Part shown: in pieces, positions 34,186 to 46,973 of the stretch
Position numbering within the stretch: the first letter of the stretch is position 1
Layout of the letters: every line of letters begins with the position of its first letter
NCBI GenBank assembly: GCA_951394405.1
Contig: OX596340.1
Span: 310,001 to 374,000, forward strand
Length of the DNA stretch: 64,000 nt
Direction of reading: 5' to 3'
Source: Coprinellus micaceus
Taxonomy: Eukaryota > Basidiomycota > Agaricomycetes > Agaricales > Psathyrellaceae
Made by a program: the position numbers and the translations under genes
The notes under the pieces: generated by a model
Told to the model about the DNA's origin: nothing
What the model saw: the letters and a program-made list of their open reading frames with translations, nothing else
Databases searched by the model: none

Positions 34186-37048
34186 CTACAGATGCCTAAC
34201 CTCGACTCCCGCTCTCCAAGAGGCAAACTTCGCCAGGACGGCGGGGGTGATCTGTGTCTTCGTCGACTTGGCGGCTGCAACGAACGCAGAGTGTGGCACC
34301 TAAGGTTACAAGCCATCGTATCAGGATAGCCGCTTTAGAGAGGCGTGGAGAAAGTAAAAGTACGCACACATGGAGCGTTGATATCTTGCCTCATCGTCTC
34401 AAGAGCTGCCTCTTGGCACATCGCTGTAATCTCAGCACCAGAGCATCCTTCCGTCTACACGTTGAAGGGCTTTGGTCAGTGATAGTGTGTCTAGGAACAG
34501 CGATATAAACGTACGAGATGAGCAAGCTCCTTAAAATCGATGTCTGGCCCGATAGTCATTTTCCTCAGCTTGATCCGGATGACTTCTTCACGGCCAGCAG
34601 CGTCTGGAGGTCCAACGTATAGAATACGATCCAGCCTTCCCGGACGCATCAATGCAGAGTCCTGCGAGAGACAGCGTTAGATATAAGGGCCGTCAGAATC
34701 GGTGGGCAAAACTAACGATGACTTCGGGCCTGTTTGTCGCTGCAATCACAGTGACGCCAACCAACTCCTGCACGCCATCCATTTCATTGAGGAGACTTGT
34801 AAGGACACCTTCGGATGATGACCCCATGTCAGTGTCTGATGAAGATCGCGAGGATGCGAGGGCGTCGATTTCATCCTACAGGAGAACGTCAGAGGGAAAA
34901 GGAATCGAAGGAATGTGTGCTTACGAAGAAAACGATGGAAGGTGCAGCCGCCCTTGCCTTCCTGAAAATCTCTCGCAGCCCCCGTTCAGACTCCCCGACG
35001 TACTTGTTGAGCAGCTCAGGCCCCTTGACCGCCACAAAATTGATCCCGCTTTCGCAAGCGCAAGCCCTCGCCATTACCGTCTTACTGCAACCAGGTGGAC
35101 CATACAACAATACGCCCTTCGGTGGTTTCACACCAAGCCTCTGGAAAGCCTCGGGGTGCAAGAGAGGCCACTCGACCGCCTCCCGCAGTTTCTGTATCAC
35201 AGCGGCCTGGCCACCAATATCCGAGTACCGCACAGCAGGCGCCTCCACGAAGACCGACCGCATGGCCGAGGCCCTCACCAGAGGAAGTGCAGCTTCTAGA
35301 TCTTGTAACTGGAGTTCAGGCATAGGATGCGTCGTGTGGTCACCAGCCTTCGTCCACCGCTTAATCGCCAGCGTCCCAGCCTCCCGGACAACCGCGCTTA
35401 GATCTGCACCAACGTAGCCATGAGCACGCGAAGCCAGCGACCGAAGGTCTTCCTGCGAGATAGTGTGCGGCGTTTTGCCTAGAAGGACGTTGACGATGGA
35501 TAATCGGGCTTCAACATCAGGGATCCCAATTTCGATCTCCCTATCGAACCTCCCCGGCCTTCGGAGAGCGGGGTCGATCGCGTTTGGCCGGTTGGTTGTG
35601 CCGATGACGACGACCTTACCCCTCGAATCATCGTTTTCGTCCTCCATGCCATCGAGGATGGTCAGCAGCGTGGCGACGACACGCTTCTCGACTTCACCCC
35701 CAGCGCCCTCCTCCCGCCTGGGCACAAGGGCGTCGACTTCGTCCAGAACGACGATACACGGGCTCTTGTCGCGTGCTTCCTTGAACACCTGACGCAGCCT
35801 GGATTCCGTCTCTCCGTGGTAGGCAGACGAGAGCTCAGGGCCGTTGATCACGAGGACGGAGGATTTCGTGGAGGCTGCAATTGCACGAGCTAGGTGCGTC
35901 TTTCCTGTGCCTGGCGGTCCATGCAGGAGGATGCCGCGAGGCGGTTTGAGGCCTGTGATAAGGTATCTGAGTGTCAGAAGAGATGTCAAGAAGGCGAAAA
36001 TGAGGTGGACGCACCAAAGTGCCGGAACAGCTCAGGGCGGCTGAGCGGAATCTCTAAGAGGTCCCTGATCTCCTCGATTTGCTTGGATAGACCACCGATT
36101 GAAGAATAACCGTAGTCAATGACTTCCTCCTGTGACGTGTGTTAATGTGATATGGGAGACGGATATTGGTGGCCGAGACATACCTTCTGTGACGACGACG
36201 GAGGTTCTGGTGCGACGCTCTTTATGATCTGCACGTTTGTGTCCCAGCCAGTGATCCAGAGCTGTGGGTTCCCGCTCAGCGAGAGGCGGTCGAGCTCAAC
36301 CACAACATCTGCTTCCCCCTCCCCCGGACGTGCGCTTATAGTGGTGATCGTAAACCGGCGTCGAACACCTTCAAATTGAACCTCAAAGATCTGCCCCAGT
36401 AGCACATATTTCAGATCGACTGAGATAACGGGCGTAAATAGAGGAGGTTTTAGTGATTGGAGAGCACGCACCCAGGACTTCACGGGAAGCAAGAGTCAGC
36501 CATTCGAGCTTTTCCTTTTCGGTGGGCTTCGCAGGCACGTCTCCAATCTCCTTCAACCGGATATCCGTCGCATCTTTTGCGTTCTTGAGAGATGGAACAC
36601 CGGGGGCTCTGGAAGCAGGGCCTGTCAGGGCCAAGGGCAGAATTCGAACAGTTTGACCTTCCAACAACCCGAGAGTGAGGAGATGAGATGCTGATATGGA
36701 TATGCCTGAAATGTGTTAGCTTGGATTCAGAATGAAGTTTGGTGCGACTCACTGGTCACCAGAGTTTCGGTGCATGCCCACAGAACCCCAACTGCAAACA
36801 CCTGATACTAGGCTGAGAGAAGGAACCTCTGATATACCGTAAACACGAACTTTGGCATTCGGTGAAACCGCAGCAACATCTCCCGTATTCAACTTTGACG
36901 CCTTGAGGAGATCCGCATTCACCAGAATCCGCCTTGTGGACCGAGGTTGTTCTTGAGCTTCGTCATGGAGTTGGACTTTGAATTCACGAGCTGAAATTGA
37001 CACTATAAGATCATTTAAGTGAATTCAAAAAGTCTGAGATTACTTACT
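34186..37048 (-). CDS. AFG2: AAA ATPase of ribosome biogenesis, AFG2/Drg1 (SPATA5) type
   Basis: Eleven exons encode 771 residues; the main ones are 36847-37002, 36753-36791, 36472-36705, 36184-36419, 36015-36129, 34925-35952, 34717-34875, 34515-34661, 34368-34454 and 34186-34299. The N-terminal domain is followed by two AAA domains. D1 has Walker A GPPGTGKT and Walker B IVVLDEVDAL; D2 has the unusual Walker A GPPGCSKT, diagnostic for Afg2/SPATA5 rather than Cdc48, then DEIDAL split by an intron and ATNRPEVIDSALMRPGRLD. In yeast this hexameric ATPase releases shuttling factors from pre-60S ribosomes in the cytoplasm. The start codon appears to be split by an intron: A at 37048 joins TG at 37001-37002 after removal of 37003-37047. 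All phases then agree through to the stop. Confidence 0.93.
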
Positions 37049-37942
37049 GTCCCCAATCTAGCACCGGAGATGATGGTTCAGGACAAAGTAGGTTTCAAAC
37101 TCCGATGCAATAATTTTGGTGTGATCTTGGCCTGGGCGCTTATTCCAACTTCGCACGGACCTCTCAACAGCATTGAAAGTCCCGAAGTCTCGCCAACTGC
37201 GCAGCGGCGTCGCGATGTCAAAGTTGAGGGAATTATTCCAACTATTTCCGATAACCTCGATCATTGGTTGGCGAGAACGAGTCGCGGCCGGCAGCCGCAG
37301 GGTTCGTACGTCCCCCATTCATCGGACTCCCAACCAGGCCCATTATGAGCCGTTATGGCGCGAGGGTGAGTGTATTATAATTGCGCCCACACGGTGTGTA
37401 TTCCAATCGCGAGGCTAAATGGTATTAAAATAGGCAAAATGTGAAATGAAAGAATCCATCCACCTACCCCGGAGTCAGTCCCTTCCCGTGCCGAAACTTG
37501 AGGCAAAGGTTCAAGAGCTCCTCCTTGACCGTTTAGTGTGACTTACGGTTGGTCGGATGTTCAAGGCTCGATTCCAGACAGCCACGATCGGCCGTTGCCG
37601 AGGCGATTCCCGCTCCTCCATAAGCGCCTATATGGGCGAGAATGAGCTTTCCGTTGGACTCCCCGCTCGGCGAGGGACAGACTTCGAGTAGAGGTAGGGC
37701 CCAGCACAGGCATGTCTAGCGTATGGAAAGTGAATAAAAACAGACCTTCTTGACGAATAAGTGGACCCAAACCTTGTAGATCTATATTTCCAGGGATTCC
37801 GGGTCAGGGGCTTGGGTCACGAGGCTGTTTTTATTTGGCCATATTTGACCCAGGGGATACTGCCTTGGAACCAACTACGGACAAACACCAGCTCATCGTC
37901 TCCGACCGTTCCCGACGTCGTCCGTAACTCTTCATCGTCGTC
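37049..37942. other. Divergent intergenic region between AFG2 and ATP17
   Basis: This 894-bp stretch holds the AFG2 5' region (motif GGGCGCTTA at 37134-37142, 86 bases upstream of the start) and the promoter of ATP17. No additional gene seen. Confidence 0.5.
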
Positions 37943-38425
37943 ATGCACGCCACCCTTATTCGTCGCTCGCTCGGAGGCCTCGTTCCTCCCAAGGTTGCCA
38001 CCCCCAGGCTCGTTGTACGTGATCGAAGACTAGCGAAGGACTATAAGTGTTGCTGACCAGGATACTGTTCATTTGAAAATGCAGTCCGGCGGTTCTGGTG
38101 CTGGCCTCAAGCCGCTCGTTGACTTCTACGGCAAGCTTCCTAAGGGCAGCTCCACTGCTCGCGTTTCCGGAATCAAGGGCAGGTTCTTCAACGGCGAGAA
38201 CGCGTCTGGCGCGCCTTTCGCCACCTTGATTGTTGTACTCTTCGGCATTGGTTACACCATTGACTACAACAGTGAGTCTCCAAGATTCGCATTTCGACGG
38301 GTTGAGCTGACGAGAATCGCGTCATCCTTTAGTGCATTTGAGTAAGTCGCTTGTGCAAATGGCGGGAGATGGCGAAAGGCTGACGACTTTGGTGACTAGA
38401 ACACCACAAGAACCACCAGCACTAG
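37943..38425 (+). CDS. ATP17: ATP synthase subunit f, mitochondrial
   Basis: Four exons (37943-38014, 38085-38271, 38333-38341, 38400-38425) encode 97 residues. The order is a basic mitochondrial presequence (MHATLIRRSLGGLVPPK), then GLKPLVDFYGKLPKGSSTAR, the single membrane helix PFATLIVVLFGIGYTIDY and the conserved end MHLKHHKNHQH. The third exon is only nine bases long (TGCATTTGA); without it the conserved MHLK end cannot be made. Subunit f is part of the membrane Fo sector of the F1Fo ATP synthase in the inner mitochondrial membrane. Size and end sequence match fungal Atp17. Confidence 0.93.
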
Positions 38426-41400
38426 AGCACCACCACGCATGTCGGGTCCACGTTCGATTTCACCCCTGGAATAGACTATACCAATCCTTAAAATCGACTT
38501 TCCTTGGTTATCCAGGTTTCGTGGAGGATGAATTCGTTGAGGGATCCGAGTAGAGCGATGGGAAATGGTGGCCAGCTAGTTCGCCCTATAGTGGGACTTC
38601 GAATCGTAAGCTTCAAGTCGTTTCGCTGGAAATCGGGTGACATTCTTGGGGCCGCGGACACCGCCAATTCGAGGGTGCTTGGAACACGAGGACACGAAGC
38701 GGGAACACACGGCCAGGGAAAGGGGATCCAAGTTCCAGGGTTCTATTCTGGGGTCTTGTCTTCCACTGCTCGTTGTGCCATGGGTTTGCGGAAGGGACAC
38801 TGATCGATTGTGCATCCTATTCTCGTTCACCCATTCATTTACCCTTCCTCGTACTCGCCACTGACGCCCATTTTAACCCTCCCGATTACCTCGTGGCGAA
38901 TAGCAATCTTGAGTATGAACGAGCCCGGCTGCGCTTCTTACCCTTTTTTTAGGCTCAACGAACGCCCATGACGGTCTTGAATCGGAACGTCAGACTTGCT
39001 CCTTTGTCGGTGTGGAGTATCATCCCGCTCTTCACCATATTGTACGGCTCGCCAAAGGGGATCCATACTGTCGTTTAGAAGGCGGGCCATCTGTTCCCAC
39101 ATCCGGGGTCACCCCAAATCGCACTGATACCATTCTCTAGACGCAGTCACCTATCGCCGGGGATGTCTTCATATGAGGCAGAACGAGGGTATGACTGGGC
39201 TCTTAGTGTGAAGAGACCGGTCCGACGAAGACACGCCTCGGGCGACGCCAGAGCATTCTGGGGTGCACCTCCAAACACCCATACTCACACCCTTCACTCA
39301 CTCACGGCTGACTCGGGGAGTGTTTGCAGGGTCTGCCCGCTTAGCTCTGACGTTCGCCTGAAACCTTTGTCATGCCCTCCCATACATTCGGAATTTCACG
39401 TCAACTCGCGAGTTCGAGGAGCGCGTGATGGGCAATCGGGTAGGTACCCCTTCATTTACCACCCACCGATGACCACGAATATGGCTCCCGCGTGGCGTGC
39501 TTGTCACTGGGATCTTCGGAATTCAAGCGGTGTGACAGGTGTCGAGGGCAAGGGGAAATCGATATGTGTATTGATGATCTCTTCCTCTCTGCGATGATTT
39601 TGGGTGTGTAACTGCCTCGTTGTTCCTTATCTCTTGAGATTCATTCGTACAGCAGAGGCTAAAACCTATATGGGCACACGGGCTGTCCAACGCAATTTTT
39701 AACCGTTCTAATACAGGGCTGCGTCCACTGATACTCGGGATGTCGACTATGTGCAGGGATGTGGCTCGGGTAGAGAAGTACTTCGTTTGCCTCGAGGCTT
39801 TGGCCACTTCATGAGCGTTGCGCTCAGGATGTGTGCAGATGTACATATGCAACACACAGGTTGCAGTTGAGGGCGGTTCGACATCCCGGGTCCATACGAT
39901 GGGGCACATGTTTGATACGATATTCTCCTTCTCTTCCTTCGCCTCGAGGCTAGGCCTGTGCCTCACAGGCAAGAGTTTGAGCCTCGGAGGAGACTTGCTT
40001 CTCGCAGACCTATCTGGGTAGCCTTAAGGCTCTCTGTTGATACTGGAGGCCGCTATCTTGGGGTTGATGGAGGGATAGTCACATGCCCTTGACTTCTACA
40101 CCGACATTGCTACCACGAGGCGAACTGGCCAAGAAACTGAACCTGTGGTTCCCTCCAGCAAAAGAGACCTTTCTTTGACAGTTCGACGGTGTGTTTTCAA
40201 AGATAACACACCGACGTCATGGCAAGGGGTCAAACGGTCGGGGGCGACGAAATTCCAAGGTGGTGGGTCTCTCCTTCTTCCCTGGCTTTCGCCACCGAAA
40301 TCACAGCGACTTAGGACCAGGGGAGTGATTGCGTTGGATTTCAGATAGCGCAAACCCTTTCGGTGGGCTGTTTGGGTCTTCTATTCGTTTGATTTCATGG
40401 CTTATACCAGGCTTGTCCTTGAACGCGAAAGGTTATAGTACACGGGAAACGATTCATACTCCGCGACTCCCCGGAGCGCTGAAAAAATACGGCACAAGTA
40501 CCATGATCTTGTCATGGGATGAGCTCGCAGTTCGTGCAGTTTTACACGAGTACACAACTTCCAAGTATCGTTCATTCCCTTTTATTTGTGGGGGTCTAGA
40601 TTCTGGACATGTGGTGTCACAACCGCATTCATCTGTCACACTTTCTAAAGTTAAGCGACCGGCGCCTAATGAAAGAGCTTTCCATTCTTGCCGTACGTAA
40701 TGCCGGACAAACAAAGAATCCACTCTCCCTGGAGTCAGGGATTTGTCACAGAACCACGAAAAACAAACCTCGGGAGGACCTTGCCCGCGTGCGCTTGGTT
40801 TTCACCCATTGCCCGTGTGGGCCTGTTCGGAGCTCGTCCTCAGTTATCTAGGATAATGGGACCTTTCGGTCGATTGTCTCGCCCATCCGAGTTTACAGTG
40901 ACGCTGTCTGAGCAAGAATACTAAGGTTTCGGAGTATAGTGTAACTCTGCGATATCAAAAGGTTGAAAGTTAGATAGCGGTAAGATACTCCAAATATTGT
41001 GCTCTACCGCTGCTTGTCCTTCAAGAACCACGACGTTTGACATGTTGAGCAATGAGGTCACAAAGACGGCAAAGACCCGATGAATGGACGAGGCGAACAG
41101 AAGAACGTAATGCACAATCAACGGACAAGACTATTCAATTGATTCTATACTGAGGGATTGCATTCAGTTTCTCGAGGCATCGTTACCAGTGGAGATACGT
41201 GTGGTGCAGTGGGATCGGAGCCGATTTCTCCTAGGTCGTCTTGGTAGACAGAAACCGAGCAAGGCAAGCAAGATACTATCTACTCCAAGCCTTTACGCCC
41301 GTCCACGCAAGGCAAAGGGTCAGATGTACGTACCTCTGCCGCAGCCGTCCCGTCCCATCCCTTCCTCTTCTAGTGATCTTCCCATGGCCAATATTGGGTG

Positions 41401-42610
41401 GAGTACCTTGGCGGCCACATTGGAGCCAAGTAAGAAGGGAGAACTAACAACTGGGGCCGGAGCATGGACTCGACCTTGCGTTTTCTTGCCGAAGGAAGAC
41501 GTCATCGATTATCCCTGAGAACTATCCGGGATGCACGACGCGGGAATGAGGAGACTTGGACGGATGCTCAGGCGCCTAAATTGTCCGCACACCGATGGCA
41601 AACATGCGATACAACGCAAAATGTGAGCCGGAAACAGAGTATATCCACCTGTAATTGCTAATCTCAGGATGACGCAGAGCCAATGGGGGTTTCTCGAGTC
41701 ACCGTGTACTGGGCTCGCTTGGGTCGCGATCAGGGGGCGGGGAAAATGCGCCGGGGGCTCAGGCTCGGGTAGCAAATCCCCTGGATATTCGAACATGGCA
41801 TCTTTTGCTATCTTTTGGCCCTGTCCTACCCACTCCCCCTTTTTCTAAAGAGAATGTGCCTCGGGATCGAAAGCAGGGTGAAGGCCAAAGAAGATGAGGA
41901 AGCGTGATTTGCGAAGGATGATCAGCAAACCCTGTGCTCGCCGTCGCCACAATCTTGCCATTTCCGAACAGATGGGAAGCACGCGTTAGCGAGGGCGAAA
42001 TAATGGATAATATATTTCTACATTGAAGGAAAGCTGGTTGCGCGAAGGCGGCTATTATATGTCTATCGAAGACTAGTGCGAGATCTAGTAAGGTATGGGT
42101 ATGGTTGCGTTGAGTCAGTGTGCGATATGTCCCAGAGTATAATACAGAGATAAATGCATGTCAGTGGTATAACGTGAAGTGTGATGTGCTGAAGGGGATC
42201 ATCGCATGGTTCAAGGCTGGGATGTACCCCAGTTTCTCGTAGGGTGATGTTGGTATAACAGGACGCGTCGAAGTCGAAGAGGGGTCGAAGTCGGTCGCCC
42301 CTTCAAGCAACCCTTCTACGACTTCTATCCAGTATGTAGCACGTTCGCTTCGTTTTCATGGTGGCAAGCTGGCGAGAGTCTGATGGTGGTGGCGGGATGG
42401 AGGCGAAGCGTTCATCAGGGAATCGAGGTTACCCGGGGCTCGGGGAAAAGAAGGAGTAATGATGACGATGGTGATCGCGAACGGAACGTTCGGAAGCCCT
42501 TTCGAGGCCTCCGGGGTGGTGGGGCTTGGCGCGAAAGGGCGACCCAACAGCGAGCTCCGGCGGCTCGTAGTGGCTTGAGACGCTGAGGTCTGGCGCAGGG
42601 GGCTAGTTAT
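38426..42610. other. 4.2-kb gene-poor region
   Basis: Despite several open frames on both strands (for example 39,163-39,597 and 42,383-42,586) none shows a recognisable domain or convincing splice structure. The sequence is mixed in composition with no long repeats that I can see. It may hold lineage-specific genes or decayed ones. Confidence 0.45.
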
Positions 42611-43037
42611 TCAGCTTAGTGGGATTCCGGCAGCCCGAGCGTGCGCTGCCCGACATGCGTAGCAGTATTCGTCCACAGTGTCGATGTCCCGCTGGATTTC
42701 TGGTCCGAAGAACTGTTTGATCCATATGGCGTCAGAGAGTGTTTGGAGGACGACAGAACTGGAACACACCTTTATGCAAGTAGGGTCCCGGCAGTTTCGA
42801 GAATGCTGGAAGCTCTTTTCGCAGCGGGAGGAGTTACAGTCATAGATGGCGACTACCAGGTGGCGCTGGAAGTGCTAGAGATAAGGATTCGAGTCAGAGC
42901 GCGTCCTGATCAGAACACTCGTCCAGACCGACGTTACAGCGAGACCAGCGAGTTCCTTCCCTGTTAACAGCAAGAAAATTAGACAAAATTCTAAACGCGA
43001 CTAGGAAGTGGGGGACGTACGCAATTTGTTGGCACAT
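42611..43037 (-). CDS. Small cysteine-rich fungal protein (83 residues)
   Basis: Four tiny exons in perfect phase (43021-43037, 42933-42960, 42770-42874, 42611-42712) encode 83 residues. It starts [14 protein letters not shown] and has cysteines in the pattern C, C, YDC, SRC, NC, TC and YCYAC, seven or more in all. This matches a widespread family of short agaricomycete proteins beginning MC and followed by a GT...C-x-H motif; here NHF replaces the usual GHF. There is no signal peptide, so the protein is probably intracellular and may bind zinc through the Cys/His set. The function of the family is unknown. The donor of intron 2 (GTCGGT) is unusual, so that junction is less sure. No fully open frame covers it, so automatic callers can miss it. 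Confidence 0.72.
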
Positions 43038-44963
43038 GGTCAGTGGTGAGGGGTCTAGCCTTGACGTCGACGTCGAGTGTGGAGCGAGGGACGATGAGCT
43101 CAGACCGGAGAACTTCGCCAACCAGGAAAGGGGAACGGGGACCAAAGGGGGATGGAGTCTACAGCTCTGAAAGGCGCCCTCTTTATACGGTATCCACGTA
43201 CCAATAAGAAGCAAGGAAAGGCAAAGTGCGCCGGCACTCGTGAGTCGAACCTAGCCCCAATCATCGACGCTCGCTAAACCCAGACATGCGGCAAATTAGT
43301 CGACCGTCACCGTCACCGCAACTCGGTCCATCATCACGCTTATGGTCACTTCCCGTTCTAGCTACAAAAAGAAAGAGAAAGAGATCATAGTAAGTGTAAA
43401 CGTTCAAATGCAGATATCGAATCCCTTTCCCCGCCAGATCAACCCGGCTATGAGTGCATGTGTCCTGGTCCGATTGAAAGGTCGAGCCAGCGATTCGTGG
43501 CGCCGTGACTGTGGATGCCAGTGCGGCGGCGATACGCACATATCGTTAAAGCATCCTTTTGAGTCTGACGTCTTTGCCTTCTTTCGTTCTCTTCCGTTTC
43601 CGAAGGCTGAACAGGAAGCCCATGTGATCACATTGAGGCTGCTCCCGATTGCTGGTCCTCAGCGACATGTACGGGTACACGTTGCCAGGGTGTGTGCTGA
43701 TCTCCACTCATCCAAGCCGCCATTCAAAGGGATCTTGATTCAAAGAGTTGAATGGGTTTCAGGTAGAGAAAGGCGGCAAGCCTTTGAGCTTTTTCAACCT
43801 CACCGATCCGCATTTACCGAGTAGGAAGCAGGGGTATCCGCCTCGTATCTAGGGGGTAATCAAAGAGACCGAGCATATCTGAGCCGATAGCGATAGGTGA
43901 AGGTCATCTTATCGGAGAAGATGACTCGAGAGGCGAGGCGCGAGGATGCTTAGGAAAGCGCTATTTCGTTGCCATTCGATGGTCTCCAGAAGGGTTCGCG
44001 ATACTTCAGGGGTCTGAGGACACTTGCGGTGATCAGTGAGCCACACGGGTGCACAGGGGTGGCGGACTCACTGACATCACTCGCCTCCTTAAGCCAAGGC
44101 ACCAGTCACCGAGACGGCAAGTCCGCTACCCAATAAGCGGATTGCACAGTTTCGCTAGCCAGGTTGGGAAAGGGGTGGGTGTAGACTTGGTGCTTCCCTG
44201 GAAGGTTGCACAATCATACCGTATCATTGGGCATTTCAAATGAGGATCCTCTTGACGGACGGGGATCAACGGCGAACACACGTACAGTCCACACAATGGC
44301 TTTGACAGAGACTTTCCCTTTAACTCCCCGAAAGGCCTTTACGAAATGGAGCCTGGATGTCCATAGGCCATGAACAGCAAGGTCGAACAAGCTTTCGGCT
44401 AGAACGGTGTACCTTGTCTTCTTTCGCAATGTCACTGATATGAATGCACGCAACGTACCAGAGAGATAACCCTGCTGCCCAAGGGTGCGTGCGTAGTGGA
44501 GAGTAAGCGATGAAAACGGATGCCGGAAGGTGTGGGAGCATCACATTGTAGGGCTAAAGCATGTCGTGACATGAGGCTTGAAGAAAAGTGGGACGATTCG
44601 ACGGGCAACCTGTTGCCACAGAATGCGAAAAGCGAGTAAGCAGGTTGCCAGCGGTACGAACTGAAGCGTTACGAACAGACCGCGGCCCAGGGCAGAAGCG
44701 CAGCGAAGGTTAGGTGATAGGTGATATGTGATATTACCCGGGCATGGTCCAATTTCTGAACGCCGGGGGTCTGGGAGGCTATTATAGTACAATAGTAGCT
44801 ACAAGTCCCAGCTCCTACCCTACAAAATATTCCCGTGCCTACCAATCCTTGGCTGTCCTCGAGAAGACAATGATAGACTCACCTGGCCAACACCGTAACC
44901 TAAAGAAGAGTCGGGGAACCCAAACACGCCCCTTATCAAGGTTCAATTGAGTGATGAAGCAAT
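43038..44963. other. Gene-poor region
   Basis: 1.9 kb with only unconvincing frames (for example 43,342-43,824 on the plus strand). A tRNA-like T-arm at about 43,225-43,245 does not extend to a full tRNA. Confidence 0.45.
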
Positions 44964-46647
44964 CTAATCATTCCGCTCCTTGGGCAGGTCCCTGAGCGAC
45001 ACAACTACAAACTTTCTGGTCAAAAAGTTGAAGATGTTGCCGAATATGAACGCAACGAGGGTGCATGTGAAGATGATGACGTTGTAGGGCATGCTAAAAT
45101 CGGGCGTGGCCAGGTCAACGAGCAGTGTAGGCGTGTACATTCGGCTCCCCTGCGAATCCAAACCCAAAGGGTAGATGATCGCCGGCGGTAAATCCCAGCC
45201 CCTCTGTGCGTCCGGCGGATGCTCCGTATACCGCAGGAAAGCCTTTGTGACGTCCATGTTCAGCCGGAGCGTCGACTTGCCGGGGATCGTCACCAGGACG
45301 TGGAAGGTGGTGGGTCGGGAGCGCGGCACAGCGGGGATGTATGAGAGGTTGGAGAGTGCAGAAGGCCGGGGTTCGCCGTCGACGGTGGCGGTGAGAGTGT
45401 GGAGGTAGAACTGCACTATCCAGGGCATGGTTTCGAGGTATATTGCCTGAACAGGGTGGGCTTCGTGGTTCGTGAGGACGACCGACAGCTCGCCGCGTGA
45501 TTGGCTCCACTCTTTGAGCGTTCGCTGGATGGAGAGGGTGGTCGCGGGCGCATCGTCCAGCTGCGCATCGAGCCGCTGGAATTCGTCCAGCCATTTCATC
45601 GAGATGTCGACGGGCTTCGCCATTGCCTGCACATCGTACCGAGCGTGAGCTTCCTCGGCTACCGTTGGCTCTGGTGAGATGGAGTATGGAGAGTTACGCG
45701 GAAGCGAGACTTCGACGACGCTCGAGCGAGCAGCAGGGCATGACCGCTCGACCGTGCGGTCAAAGAGCGTGCTGAAGGACCAATCCTGCTTCTTCGCCAG
45801 CGAGGACCGCAGCGGGTCCGATACCACCTGGAAGGTCAGGCGGACTTTGACGCCTTCGTCTTCATTCCAGAGCGCGTGCACGCCCATCCCGTGCCAGTTC
45901 GCGTCGAATAGCTTGTGGGGGTTCAGCAAGGAAGCCAATCCTGCCGAAGATTTGCAGGGCAGAAGCTTGATGAACGGCGTCAGGTTCTCGGTACAGACAT
46001 TCTCGGATGGATGTGAGGCGTGTCGTAGCTGCTGGGGGTCTGAGGATGGTAGCGAGCCTTCTGGTCGAAATACGTCCACTGGAGACGTTGTCCTGAGGTC
46101 GTCTAACTGTCCCAACGACGAGCAGAACAACCCGGCGAGGGCGTTCCGCAGCCCCTTCCATCGAGCGTCCACGCTGCACCTCTGTCAGAAACGCTCGCCG
46201 TCCTGAGCTCGAGAACGCACCTTTCTAGCGCACCATCTCCAATCCATGCCCACAATTCTGCTCCTGTTCCAACCCCTGGCTCAACTGGTTGCCCCCATGC
46301 ATCGTAATTCCACTTTCCGGCGTTCAGCGTCATATGCACTTCGGTTACTCCATACTCCCGAATTATCTGACCCAAAGCGAGGGGAAACAAGGTGTACTGC
46401 TGGGCTATACCCTTATTCAGCAAATAATCACAATTCAAGAGCCATGAATCCCCCCACAATCGTCATCTTGGTGCAACTTCTGAGGGCTTCTTGGTGACGC
46501 ATTCTTCAACACAGTCGTAAATGTGAGGGTCGAGGCGACTTTTCCATCTTTTAGGGGCTTCAAGACGATCTTCTCATCGAAGAACTCTTCGGCCAGGCCA
46601 CGGGATATCAGAGCGAGGAGGAAGAACGAAATGAGCATTACCAACAT
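44964..46647 (-). CDS. GPI16: GPI transamidase subunit PIG-T/Gpi16
   Basis: Three exons (46458-46647, 46221-46404, 44964-46173) encode 527 residues. A signal peptide (MLVMLISFFLLALISRGLA) precedes EEFFDEKIVLKPLKDGKV, then YTLFPLALGQIIREY, GKWNYDAWGQP and GTGAELWAW, the classic N-terminal signatures. The large third exon continues with LAGLFCSSLGQLD, LTPFIKLLPC, the lumenal domain, and ends with one membrane helix (YNVIIFTCTLVAFIFGNIFN) and a short cytosolic tail. PIG-T is the lumenal core subunit of the ER complex that attaches GPI anchors to proteins. The motif TTAGCGCCC lies three bases upstream of the start codon region (46650-46658). Confidence 0.95.
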
Positions 46648-46973
46648 GGTTAGCGCCCGTTGCCGAGGTGGCGACAGGCTGACTTCAAAACTTTAGGTGG
46701 AGATTGAAGTTGCAACCCTGTTCCATGATGATAAAACCTCTCTCCTTCTCCCACCTCACAAGACCTTTCCCTCATTCTTATAGGTAACCTCTTTTGAACT
46801 ATAGGTGCATTCTTCTGCCTGAACGCAAGCCCTTCCACCTCGAGAAGCCTCCATCACAGAATAAGGGCCTTCAAGTTGGCCGAGCCCAAGGTGGCCTGCT
46901 GCAGTGGCTGTAATAGTTCGCGGTGACTCGAAAAGTCTCTGTATAACTATTTGCTTTGCAAGTGTAGTTTACT
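46648..46973. other. Short intergenic region upstream of GPI16
   Basis: 326 bases between the GPI16 start and the FMO stop, both on the minus strand. It carries TTAGCGCCC at 46650-46658; nothing else recognised. Confidence 0.5.

Noticed and set aside
39163..39597. 144-residue plus-strand open frame
   Set aside because: No domain, odd composition with a HTHTHT stretch and no supporting splice or promoter signals.
43215..43260. Possible tRNA (GGTTCGACTC resembling a T-loop, minus strand)
   Set aside because: The T-stem does not pair beyond one base pair and no acceptor, D or anticodon arms can be built.
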